Shown one piece after another: positions 33,643 through 41,686 of a DNA stretch of 51,936 nt. The notes beneath the pieces are model-generated. The model did not search any database and was not told the origin of the DNA. It worked only from the letters and a program-made list of their open reading frames with translations. The DNA is taken from NCBI GenBank assembly GCA_947178105.1, contig CAMWXD010000027.1, positions 1 to 51,936 on the forward strand. Reading direction: 5' to 3'. Source of the stretch: an uncultured Eubacterium sp. (lineage in GTDB: Bacteria; Bacillota; Clostridia; Lachnospirales; Lachnospiraceae). The translations under genes were made by a program, and so were the position numbers. Position 1 is the stretch's first letter, and each line of letters starts with the position of its first letter.

Positions 33643-35585
33643 TTTCGCTTTGCCGTATCCGAATGCAATGTCATCTGATACTCGATTTCGTGAGGCTTGC
33701 TCATTGCCACCGTATCGCCGACCAGCTCCATAGGCTCGTCAAAGCTTGAGACAGGAATCTCAAATACTGAATCGCCCTCTGTGTTTACCGGAAGATACTT
33801 TTCTCCGTTTACAAGCATGTAATCATAGTTCGGGCTGTTCCAACGGACGGCTGCGACTGCCTGCCCCTGCTTCACCGTGACTGTTACCGGAGATAAAATC
33901 TGTGCCTTGCCGCTTCCGCCCTCAAACGTAATGTCCATGCTGTAAACGCCGTCCTCCAGACCAGAAGCCCCCTTTTTTTGTCCGCCGCGTTCCGCCGGCA
34001 CCGGGTTTTTTACACACACTTTGTGGTCATACCATGTCCCCTTTGTCCCGATTAACGCCAAATCAAATTCTGTATCCAATGCAGGAACCGGCACGTCAAA
34101 TCCGTAGACCTCCTCAGTCATGCCGTCACGGTAGGTAACGGTGTCCTCCGTCGGCATAAGCAGGACAGCTCCTTCCTTTTGAGCATCCGCCGCAAGCCCG
34201 GGATAAAGGTTTACAATCTTTTTGGAACCAAGCGAAATATGGATCGTCATTTTCCCATGATCGACGCTCAGCGTTCCTTTCCCCTCACACGCTTCGTTTA
34301 CATGGAACATGCTGCTGTCCGTTGTAAACGAAGCTGTATACGTCCCATCCTCCAGTTGAGAAGCTGCCTGCTTTTGCAAAGCGCCTGCCGCATCCGCCGT
34401 ATGCTGCACATACAGCCTTTGGATCGCTGCAATGGAACCAAGCCCGGTGACCTGCGCCTGTACGTTTTCAAATTTCCCGCTTGCCTGAAAGACGCTGGCC
34501 CATGAATCTGCATCCTCTCCTGCCATATCATTGTTGGCATGGTCGCCCGCAACAACCATCAGCGGACGCAAAACAACGCTCTTGCAGCCAGCCTGCGCAA
34601 CCGCTTCGAGTACTGTCTCGCACGAGGTTTCTTCCGGGTCTCCTTCCACTGTGCCGATCCACACATTGTCATATCCAAGCTGTTTCATCTGGGACTGCAT
34701 CTGGCTGTAGGACACCTTTGCCGTGTGATAAGTGCCATGCCCTAAAAAGACAAATGCCACACCGTCCTGTGCTGCCGCATCCAGCGTATCATAGCCCGCA
34801 TCCTTTACGGCTTCCTCTGTCAGAGCCTTTGCAACTGCTTCTTTGTCTGCATTGATCACAGACGCATCCGCACCGACTTCGCCGAGCAGCGGCTCCGCGA
34901 TCCTTGCCTCGGCAAACCTGTCCTGATATTTCCCGACAGCTTCTGCCAGTTCATCGTACTCCGCGCCATGCATCAGATGGGTAGGCTGCACTACCAGGCG
35001 CTTCACCCCGTTTGCTGCTGCACGCTCCAATGCCTGATCCACATTGTCAATTTTTTCCCCATCGCGCGCCTGTATATGGTTGATAATAATTTGCGAAGTA
35101 AAGGCACGCCGCACCGACCAGTTAGGATTTGCCTTTTGTATTGCGTCCTCAATCCCTTTGATATCTGCAACGCGGCTGTCATTAAAGGAAGTCCCGAAGC
35201 TGACAACCAAAATCTCGTCTTCACCAATCTCATCCTGATTTCTTGGATCATCCAAAGACGCGTCGCCCGTATCTCTGCCAAAATAATCCGGATCGGCATT
35301 TTCCCCCTCTACCAGCTCCTTTTGTGCATCCGTCAGGGCATCCCACGCCTCTTTTGCCTGTGTACACTGTGCATCGGTATCTTCCGTCCGCTCCTGCACA
35401 TAGATCGCATCAATCAACGCCGCCGCTTTTTCTGCCGCCTTGTCATCATCTGCTTCCCCCTCTGCCTGGCTTGTCTGCGCCTGGCTTGTATTGCCTGCTT
35501 CTTTTAATGAACAGCCAGCCAATGCCAGTGAGCCTGCAACCGTTCCAGCCAGTACCACAGCCAGGAATGTTTTTTTCATTTTCAT
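33639..35585 (-). CDS. cbiK: Surface lipoprotein sirohydrochlorin cobaltochelatase with two C-terminal beta domains
   Basis: The start at 35585 has GGAGG eight bases upstream and gives 648 residues, over twice the usual CbiK length (about 260). A signal peptide ends in LALAGC (Cys25), so it is exported and lipid-anchored. Residues about 122-400 are the CbiK chelatase: ILVVSFGTSFNDSR, the metal-binding QPTHLMHGAEY (His205, Glu208), FLGHGTYH (His282) and VVAGDHANNDMAGE. The tail holds two repeats, each starting LEDG(T/V)Y, at about 409-530 and 555-648, unclassified beta-type domains. First gene of the operon. Exported CbiK proteins occur in Desulfovibrio; here it may insert or handle metal or tetrapyrrole at the surface, which is inference. 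Confidence 0.88.
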   Translation of the reverse strand: MKMKKTFLAVVLAGTVAGSLALAGCSLKEAGNTSQAQTSQAEGEADDDKAAEKAAALIDAIYVQERTEDTDAQCTQAKEAWDALTDAQKELVEGENADPDYFGRDTGDASLDDPRNQDEIGEDEILVVSFGTSFNDSRVADIKGIEDAIQKANPNWSVRRAFTSQIIINHIQARDGEKIDNVDQALERAAANGVKRLVVQPTHLMHGAEYDELAEAVGKYQDRFAEARIAEPLLGEVGADASVINADKEAVAKALTEEAVKDAGYDTLDAAAQDGVAFVFLGHGTYHTAKVSYSQMQSQMKQLGYDNVWIGTVEGDPEETSCETVLEAVAQAGCKSVVLRPLMVVAGDHANNDMAGEDADSWASVFQASGKFENVQAQVTGLGSIAAIQRLYVQHTADAAGALQKQAASQLEDGTYTASFTTDSSMFHVNEACEGKGTLSVDHGKMTIHISLGSKKIVNLYPGLAADAQKEGAVLLMPTEDTVTYRDGMTEEVYGFDVPVPALDTEFDLALIGTKGTWYDHKVCVKNPVPAERGGQKKGASGLEDGVYSMDITFEGGSGKAQILSPVTVTVKQGQAVAAVRWNSPNYDYMLVNGEKYLPVNTEGDSVFEIPVSSFDEPMELVGDTVAMSKPHEIEYQMTLHSDTAKRK

Positions 35586-35640
35586 TTGCATTTCCTCCTC
35601 TTTCCCTGTTTTCTTCCCGCATTCCAATTCTGCATTGCAT

Positions 35641-35679
35641 AAAAAAATCCTTTACCATCATCTAGCTGCGGTAAAGGAT
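35641..35679 (-). terminator. Rho-independent terminator of the cobalamin riboswitch
   Basis: On the minus strand ATCCTTTACC (35670-35679) pairs with GGTAAAGGAT (35647-35656), and seven T follow. It lies about 115 bases after the aptamer and 55 before the cbiK start, the place expected for the expression platform: with ligand bound, transcription should stop here. Confidence 0.85.
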
Positions 35680-35792
35680 TCGTACACAAAATAAGCCTGC
35701 GAAATACACTGAAATGACATGCATCCATAGTGCTTTAGCAAGTTTAGGACGTACAACCAGTTACTCGTGGCTTGAAACAAACGTTTCTGTAC

Positions 35793-36019
35793 AACATACA
35801 GGCAGGTCTCCCGGCTTATAGATCGTGGTTCGTAAACCTGCGCATCCGCCATCTTCCCAGTTTCCCAGTGATATATCGGCATCTGCTCCCTAATTACGGT
35901 GACGAGTTCGTACAGGATTTGCACCTGTTTCCCTTTTCACCAAAACCAATGCTTCATTACGGCAGCTTCGTTTTGTGTATTCCGCTGCTGCCTATGCATT
36001 GTTTTGACACCTGTATGTT
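35793..36019 (-). promoter_or_regulatory. Cobalamin riboswitch controlling the 20-gene operon
   Basis: Read on the minus strand the leader has an outer stem (AACATACAGG at 36010-36019 with CCTGTATGTT at 35793-35802, all ten pairs), the conserved core AGGGAAACAGGTGCAAATCC and the B12 box AAGCCGGGAGACCTGCC near the 3' side, the hallmark blocks of cobalamin aptamers. A peripheral hairpin with GGCAGC/GCTGCC arms lies on the 5' side. No gene is present in the 474 bases between cbiK and the next gene upstream. Binding of adenosyl- or aqua-cobalamin should stop expression of cbiK and everything downstream. The terminator at 35641-35679 is its likely platform. Confidence 0.93.
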
Positions 36020-36035
36020 CTATGCAATTGCACAA

Positions 36036-36063
36036 AGTATAGCACAATTTTTCCAAATGTCAA
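36036..36063 (-). promoter_or_regulatory. Promoter of the cobalamin operon
   Basis: TTGACA (36058-36063), a 16-base spacer and TATACT (36036-36041) read leftwards; transcription would start near 36029, ten bases before the aptamer's outer stem. The -35 box overlaps the stop codon of the upstream gene (36060-36062). Confidence 0.8.
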
Positions 36064-36731
36064 GGATATAATCCAAAAATCCTGCTGTATCCATAAGTCA
36101 TTGGCTGACTGGCATGGCTGGCAGCCCTAATCCTGTTTGGGCAGGAGCTCTGCCGGCAGCCCTGGCAAAGGCTCCCGCACTCTATGCGGCCATCCTGCGC
36201 CAGCTCTGCAAGAAACAACACGCTCTGCGCCGGTGACATTGCAAATGCAGCATTGCAGGTAATCTGCGGCGCACATTCTTGCAGCAGCTCAGGCAGCAGC
36301 TCCAAAGGCAAGGCTTCCTCGCTGCCGGGAAAATGATACGCTGCAACCCTCCAGCCGGTTTCTTTTTTGATATACTGCTGATAGGCAGGATACCCTTCCA
36401 TTAAGATCTCACCCGCCAGCACCTCCAGTATATAGCTTTGCAAAAGCAATCCTTCTGCACTGTACCTTTCCTGCAAATGGTCGATCCCACTGCCCAAAGA
36501 CATAGCAGCTATTTCGTATTTCCGGCCAGGCTTTTCCATACAGTGCCTGCCCTGTATAAAATCTGCCTTTCGTTCCCAAAAGGCTTCCTTATGCATCCGC
36601 GGCGCCATACACATTGCCACTTCCTGCATTTCTCTCATCTGTGTTTCTGCAAAATGAAACTTTTTCCTCACTCCGTATAAAAAATCGGGAGTGAAGCATC
36701 TGTCCAATACCTCGCGAAAAAAAGCCGCCAT
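36060..36731 (-). CDS. Methionine synthase activation domain-like protein with Cys cluster
   Basis: The 223-residue protein is not identified with certainty. Residues about 70-180 (AAMSLGSGIDHLQERYS, LQSYILEVLAGEILMEGY, ITCNAAFAMSPAQSVLFLAEL) resemble stand-alone B12-dependent methionine synthase activation-domain proteins of Clostridia, which help reactivate corrinoid enzymes. The C-terminus carries four Cys (185, 189, 192, 197; C-x3-C-x2-C-x4-C), suited to an iron-sulfur cluster or zinc. The start at 36731 has AGGAG. It lies just upstream of the cobalamin riboswitch operon in the same direction, and the operon's -35 box overlaps its stop codon. A link to corrinoid metabolism is therefore likely but unproven. 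Confidence 0.6.
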   Translation of the reverse strand: MAAFFREVLDRCFTPDFLYGVRKKFHFAETQMREMQEVAMCMAPRMHKEAFWERKADFIQGRHCMEKPGRKYEIAAMSLGSGIDHLQERYSAEGLLLQSYILEVLAGEILMEGYPAYQQYIKKETGWRVAAYHFPGSEEALPLELLPELLQECAPQITCNAAFAMSPAQSVLFLAELAQDGRIECGSLCQGCRQSSCPNRIRAASHASQPMTYGYSRIFGLYP

Positions 36732-36869
36732 TTGTCTTCTCCTGTCCTAATTTAAAATCTCGTTTTAATATCTTATCCAAAAATCCTGTTCAAAAATGGT
36801 TGTCTGTCTTATATTTTCGGCTGCCTGCCCGGATTTCTGAACCGCTTTTGCAGACAACCCGCACTTCTA

Positions 36870-36914
36870 TCCTGACCGCCCCTGTCCTGACCGTCCCTGT
36901 CCTGACCGCCCCTG
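36870..36914. repeat. Three tandem copies of a 15-bp unit
   Basis: TCCTGACCGCCCCTG occurs three times in a row, the middle copy with one change (T for C). It lies in the 263-base gap between the divergent activation-domain-like gene and ktrB. A weak rightward promoter could follow (TATGTT near 36943), but boxes are poor. No gene is seen in this gap. Confidence 0.75.
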
Positions 36915-36994
36915 TTATTTTTTAGTAGCAAATTCCCCGCATCTATGTTAGACTGGATGTAATCAAAAAGCAATCCAACAGAATCGAGGATACC

Positions 36995-38359
36995 ATGGGA
37001 TTTTTACAAAAACACCTGACGACGACACAGATTATTACACTCAGCTTTTTATTTATCATACTGATCGGCTCGCTGCTGCTTACAACACCTCTTGCATCCG
37101 CAGACGGCAGCGCGACCCCATTTGCGGACGCGATGTTTACAGCGACGAGCTGCGTATGCGTGACCGGGCTTGTGACGGTAACGACGGCGACACACTGGAA
37201 CCTGTTCGGGCATATCGTCATCCTTGTCCTGATCCAGATTGGCGGGCTGGGCGTCGTGGCGATCACGACGGTATTTAATATGCTGCTTGGAAAAAAACTG
37301 TCGCTGAGCAGCCGTATGCTGTTGGGCGACGCCTTCAACCTGGAGACAATGCAGGGGCTTGTCCAGTTTTTGCGCAATGTATTTTTAGGCACTTTCCTCG
37401 TAGAAGGCGCCGGGGCTTTGCTTTACCTGCCGCGCTTTGTATCGGAGTTTGGGCTAAAGGGTATCTGGTACAGCGTATTCCACTCCGTTTCCGCCTTCTG
37501 CAATGCAGGGATTGACTTAATCGGCGCAGAGAGCTTTATCCCTTATGTACACGACCTATGGATCAATGTCGTGACGATGTCGCTCATTATACTAAGCGGC
37601 CTGGGCTTTATTGTCTGGTTCGATTTTATAAATGCTTTCAAAAAAAATCTTGCCGCAGAAAACAGGCGCAGGGGCATCTGGGCATATTTAAATCTGCATT
37701 CTAAAATTGTGTTTGTAATGACCAGTTGTCTGCTGTTTGCCGGAGCCGTACTTTACTTTGCCTTTGAGTACCGCAACCCGCAAACCATCGGCAGCTTTAC
37801 GGCTTGCCAGAAAGTGCTGGCTTCATGCTTTCAGTCTGTAACGACACGTACTGCGGGCTTTGTTACCATTGACCAGGGCGCCCTCACGGCGCCGTCCGTC
37901 ATCATTACGCTGCTGCTTATGTTTACCGGAGGCTCCCCGGTCGGCACTGCCGGAGGCGTCAAGACGACGACGCTTGCGATTATCCTGCTTGCGGTCATTG
38001 CCACGATCCGCGGACGGGAGGATATCTTATGCTTCCACAGGAGGATCCAGTTCAAGACGGCAAGAAAGGCGCTGTCTGTCGTACTGATCAGTTTTTTCGC
38101 AAGCATCGCGGCGATCATTGCCATGATGGTTTTTGAGCCGGGAGCGGCGGTCGACCAGATCTATGAGGTATACAGCGCCCTCGGCACGGTAGGCATTTCC
38201 AGAGACTATACTGCTACCGTCGGCATTGCCGGAAAAATTATTCTGTGTATCTGTATGTACCTTGGACGCATCGGCCCGATCTCCATGGTTTTGGTATTTA
38301 CGATGCGCGACAAGCAAACGGCTGCAAAGCTGCCGGAAGAACACGTTGCCGTGGGATAA
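36995..38359 (+). CDS. ktrB: Potassium uptake channel subunit, TrkH/KtrB family
   Basis: The protein has 454 residues with four repeated membrane-pore-membrane units. The selectivity-filter regions are visible: TATSCVCVTGLVTV, SVSAFCNAGIDL, SVTTRTAGFVT and SALGTVGISRDY, each with the conserved Gly. Length and lack of extra N-terminal helices fit KtrB. It takes up potassium together with the RCK subunit encoded 55 bases downstream. Start at 36995 follows GAGGA. No c-di-AMP riboswitch is seen upstream. Confidence 0.93.
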   Translation: MGFLQKHLTTTQIITLSFLFIILIGSLLLTTPLASADGSATPFADAMFTATSCVCVTGLVTVTTATHWNLFGHIVILVLIQIGGLGVVAITTVFNMLLGKKLSLSSRMLLGDAFNLETMQGLVQFLRNVFLGTFLVEGAGALLYLPRFVSEFGLKGIWYSVFHSVSAFCNAGIDLIGAESFIPYVHDLWINVVTMSLIILSGLGFIVWFDFINAFKKNLAAENRRRGIWAYLNLHSKIVFVMTSCLLFAGAVLYFAFEYRNPQTIGSFTACQKVLASCFQSVTTRTAGFVTIDQGALTAPSVIITLLLMFTGGSPVGTAGGVKTTTLAIILLAVIATIRGREDILCFHRRIQFKTARKALSVVLISFFASIAAIIAMMVFEPGAAVDQIYEVYSALGTVGISRDYTATVGIAGKIILCICMYLGRIGPISMVLVFTMRDKQTAAKLPEEHVAVG

Positions 38360-38414
38360 CGCGGGCACGCGTCAGCGCGCAAAATTAAAAGACAGGAAAG
38401 GAAGTTAAATCACC

Positions 38415-39074
38415 ATGAAAAAACAGGAAAGCAAAAATTCCTATGCCGTATTCGGCCTGGGTGAATTTGGGAGGAGCGTCGCAGAGGAGCTGATGGCGGC
38501 GGGAGCCGACGTGATGGCAGTAGACAAGGACGAAGACCTGGTGAGCGATATCGCGCCGCATGTCACAATGGCTGTCCAGGTAGACGCGACAGAGCTCCAT
38601 GCGTTTGATACGCTCGGCATCTCGAACATGGACGGCGTTATCGTGACGATGACAAGCTGCCTGGAAGCCAGCATTATGACGATTATGGCTGCAAAAGAGG
38701 CTGGCGTGCCGTTTATCCTGGCAAAATCCCGCAACGCTACGATGACTTCCATATTAGAGCGTATCGGGGCTGACCGGATCGTAACGCCGGAACGGGACGG
38801 CGGCATTCGCGTCGCCAGGAATATCGTAAACGGCAATTTTATCGATTTCTTTGAGCTGTCCAAAAGAGTGCGCATGGTTGAGATCAGCGTCAAGCAGGCA
38901 TGGATCGGGCGCAGCTTAAAGGAGCTCTCGCTGCGGCAAAAGCACAAGCTCAACGTCGTCGCGCTGCGCCGCGGCGGAGAGCTTACAACGATCGTCAATC
39001 CTGACCAGCCGTTCCAAAACGGGGATTCTGTACTTGTCATTATTGATAAAAAATATATTGACGAATTGCGCTAA
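38415..39074 (+). CDS. ktrA: Potassium uptake regulatory subunit, TrkA/KtrA (RCK)
   Basis: The 219-residue protein has an RCK-N Rossmann domain (YAVFGLGEFGRSVAEEL, nucleotide-binding Gly loop, then VDKDEDL) and an RCK-C domain from about residue 140 (VRMVEISVKQAWIGRSLKEL). It sits on the cytoplasmic side of KtrB and gates it in response to ATP/ADP or c-di-AMP. GGAAG precedes the start. The pair is transcribed rightwards with the DUF6062-type gene following after 48 bases. Confidence 0.93.
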   Translation: MKKQESKNSYAVFGLGEFGRSVAEELMAAGADVMAVDKDEDLVSDIAPHVTMAVQVDATELHAFDTLGISNMDGVIVTMTSCLEASIMTIMAAKEAGVPFILAKSRNATMTSILERIGADRIVTPERDGGIRVARNIVNGNFIDFFELSKRVRMVEISVKQAWIGRSLKELSLRQKHKLNVVALRRGGELTTIVNPDQPFQNGDSVLVIIDKKYIDELR

Positions 39075-39122
39075 CTTACAAGAATTTTTTGAATTAAGAA
39101 TGAAGAATCGAGGTAACCGATT

Positions 39123-39890
39123 ATGAAAAAAGACATCTCTACGCTTCCTCTGATCGAAGCGTTCCGCGCCGACGATGAATGCCCGTTCTGCTATCTGGAA
39201 CGCGCCGCAGAACAGCACGCAATCTCTTTTATCCTTGGCTCCGCCTATATGGAAGACTATATCCGTGAAAAGACAGATGCGCTCGGCTTTTGCCGCCACC
39301 ATTACAAAATGATGTACGATTACGGCAACCGGCTCGGCAGCGCGCTTATTTTAAGCACACACTTAAAGAAATTAAACGAAGAGCTTGCCCAGGAGCTGCG
39401 CAGCTTTGTTCCGGGCAAATCCAATCTCCTAAAACGCATGAAACGGACAGAGGCTGCCAGTGCGCAGGCAAAGACCCCGCTCGGCGCATGGCTGGACAAA
39501 AAAGAACGCTCCTGCTATGTGTGCGATCATTTTAACCAGATTTACAACCGCTACCTGGATACGTTTTTTGACCTGTACCGCAAAAACAGTGAATTTAAAG
39601 AAGCGTTTGCACACAGCAAGGGCTTTTGCCTGCCGCATTTCCGCGACCTGGTCGAATGCGGCGAGGACAAATTATCCGATGCCGAAAAGCAGGAGTTTTA
39701 CCCAAAAGCAGCCGCACTGATGGCGGAGCATCTCAAGCGCCTGCAAAGCGAGGTATCCTGGTTTGTGGAAAAAAACGACTACCGCAACAAAGACAAAGAC
39801 TGGGGCAACTCTGCTGACAGTGTCCAACGCGCTATGCAAAAATGCGGCGGCGGTTACCCGGCAGATCCCGTATTTGAACAGGAGCCGTAA
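39123..39890 (+). CDS. DUF6062-type protein with two Cys/His metal-site repeats
   Basis: The 255-residue soluble protein has a doubled pattern: DECPFCYLE followed by GFCRHHYKMMY, and SCYVCDHF followed by GFCLPHFRDL, that is CxxC...FCxxH twice. This suggests two similar metal sites, probably zinc, from an internal duplication. It matches proteins annotated as DUF6062 in Clostridia, of unknown function. GAGG precedes the start at 39123. It follows ktrA at close distance and is the last plus-strand gene before a convergent acyltransferase gene. Its link with potassium uptake is only by position. Confidence 0.7.
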   Translation: MKKDISTLPLIEAFRADDECPFCYLERAAEQHAISFILGSAYMEDYIREKTDALGFCRHHYKMMYDYGNRLGSALILSTHLKKLNEELAQELRSFVPGKSNLLKRMKRTEAASAQAKTPLGAWLDKKERSCYVCDHFNQIYNRYLDTFFDLYRKNSEFKEAFAHSKGFCLPHFRDLVECGEDKLSDAEKQEFYPKAAALMAEHLKRLQSEVSWFVEKNDYRNKDKDWGNSADSVQRAMQKCGGGYPADPVFEQEP

Positions 39891-39923
39891 AACCGCAGGC
39901 ACAAAAGCCGCAGCCCCGCAAGT

Positions 39924-41429
39924 TTAAAACTGAAAATAGATAAACTGGCTGGCATCAAATCCCGGCCCATAGATCCCAAACAAAAAGATATAGGCAAACA
40001 GGACGGCGACGGCAAGCCAGCGGAACCATGCGCACTGCTTTGCCAAAAATACGTCCAGCGTTTCCTTGTTTTTATATTTTACAACGCTTACGGCAAACAG
40101 GATCCACAGCGACGACAGCAGGATATTCATTTCCATCCGTTTTAATCCGAGCCTGTAGACCGTCCCGTCTGACAGCGCCCACCAGTCCGGCTTTGTAAAG
40201 ATCCTGCCGATATAGCTGCACGCCTGTGAAAGCGTCTCTGCGCGAAAAAAGATCCATGCAAAGGTCGTCAGCACAAAGGTCGCCGCTACCTGTCCAAACC
40301 GGAAGCTGAACGAAGCGCATTTTGTATTGCATTTTTCATACAGCCTGTCACGCACCCCTCTCGTTTCCGCCGCAATTACCTGGAACAGCCCATGGATGCC
40401 GCCCCAGACAACAAAATGCCAGCTTGCTCCATGCCACAGGCCGCTGACCAAAAAGGTCACCATCATATTCCTGTGCCTTTTCAGCCTGCCGCAGCGGCTG
40501 CCTCCCATTGGAATATACAGGTAATCTTTAAACCAGGTACTCAGGGAAATATGCCATCTCCTCCAAAACTCCCGGATACTCCTGGAAAAATACGGCGTAT
40601 CAAAGTTTTCCATCAGTGTAAATCCCATAACCTTCGCCGCGCCAACCGCAATCGTGGAATAACTGGCAAAATCACAGTAGATCTGGATCGAAAATGCTGC
40701 CGCCGCCAGTACCAGCTCTACCGTCCCGTAAAAATACCAGGCGTCGTATACCGTATTGACCAAAATGGCAATCCGGTCTGCAATGACCATCTTTAAAAAA
40801 TATCCCCACAGCATAATCCGAAGTCCGCTGGCAATCCGGTCATACTGGTACAGCGTTTTCCAGTCTAAGCGGTCAATCTGCTCGATCTGAACCAGCAGGT
40901 TTTTCGACCGTTCAATCGGGCCAGCCACCAACTGCGGAAAAAACGAAACAAACAGCGCATATTTTAATATATTTTTCTCCGGCTCGATCTCCTCCCGGTA
41001 GACGTCCATCGTATAGCTCAGTGCCTGGAACGTATAAAAGGAAATCCCGACCGGCAAAATAAAGTCAAACGGGCGTTCCACAACCTTCCATCCCAGGCTT
41101 TCCAGCAGGACGTTCACATTGCCAAGCGCAAAATCAAAATATTTGAAAAAAGCAAGGATGCTCAGATTGATCACAAAGCTCAGCGCCACGACCCATTTTT
41201 TCACTGTGCTTTTTGCACCCCGTTTTCTGCACAAGCCAAGCAAAATGCCGCTGCCCCAGGTCACAAAGGTGGAAAAGGCAATCAACACCGCATATTTGGC
41301 GTTCCAGCTCATATAAAAATAGTAACTGGCAAACAGCAGCCACAGATACCTTATTTTGCGCGGTACGATAAAATAAACCAGCACAACAGCCGGGAAAAAT
41401 AGGATAAAATGAAACGAATTAAACAGCAT
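39924..41429 (-). CDS. MBOAT-family membrane O-acyltransferase (AlgI/DltB-like)
   Basis: This 501-residue protein with about ten to twelve membrane segments begins MLFNSFHFILFFPAVVLVYF, a typical AlgI/PatA-type start. It has the central SIREFWRRWHISLSTWF with YIPMGGSR, and the catalytic His in SGLWHGASWHFVVWG. Such enzymes transfer acyl groups to extracellular polysaccharide or teichoic acid. No partner esterase-like gene (AlgX/DltD/SGNH) is next to it, which is unusual for the family. It is transcribed alone, convergent with the DUF6062-type gene. The 257 bases upstream hold a TATAAT-like box without a clear -35 and no gene. Confidence 0.9.
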   Translation of the reverse strand: MLFNSFHFILFFPAVVLVYFIVPRKIRYLWLLFASYYFYMSWNAKYAVLIAFSTFVTWGSGILLGLCRKRGAKSTVKKWVVALSFVINLSILAFFKYFDFALGNVNVLLESLGWKVVERPFDFILPVGISFYTFQALSYTMDVYREEIEPEKNILKYALFVSFFPQLVAGPIERSKNLLVQIEQIDRLDWKTLYQYDRIASGLRIMLWGYFLKMVIADRIAILVNTVYDAWYFYGTVELVLAAAAFSIQIYCDFASYSTIAVGAAKVMGFTLMENFDTPYFSRSIREFWRRWHISLSTWFKDYLYIPMGGSRCGRLKRHRNMMVTFLVSGLWHGASWHFVVWGGIHGLFQVIAAETRGVRDRLYEKCNTKCASFSFRFGQVAATFVLTTFAWIFFRAETLSQACSYIGRIFTKPDWWALSDGTVYRLGLKRMEMNILLSSLWILFAVSVVKYKNKETLDVFLAKQCAWFRWLAVAVLFAYIFLFGIYGPGFDASQFIYFQF

Positions 41430-41640
41430 GTCGCTTTCCTGCTTTCTGAAAAATTGCTCTTCTATACCATGTTTTCCATTTTTTTGGAAATTATACGCTA
41501 TCTTACAAAATTTTCCTTTCGTTAAAAGATATGCTTATTGTAACGAATACAATCCGATTCTGCTTGTAAAAATCAGAAAAATGATTATAATAATTATTAG
41601 ATTAGAATGTGATTTGAATAATCAGTATTTTTGACGACCG

Positions 41641-41676
41641 AAAAAAACCGGCGTAGCTTTCGCCACGCCGGTTTTT
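41641..41676. terminator. Bidirectional hairpin terminator after the chemotaxis receptor gene
   Basis: AAAAAACCGGCGT (41641-41653) pairs with ACGCCGGTTTTTT (41664-41676). T-runs follow the stem on both strands. It lies ten bases beyond the receptor stop codon and ends that minus-strand gene. Confidence 0.9.
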
Positions 41677-41686
41677 TATGTACCCG

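Noticed and set aside
35658..35924. Minus-strand open frame in the cobalamin leader
   Set aside because: It overlaps the riboswitch aptamer and terminator, has no binding site and no similarity pattern.
36870..36914. CRISPR-like array
   Set aside because: The three 15-base units are directly adjacent without spacers and far too short.
36732..36994. c-di-AMP (ydaO-type) riboswitch before ktrB
   Set aside because: None of the conserved blocks were seen in this gap; only short tandem repeats and a weak promoter-like box.
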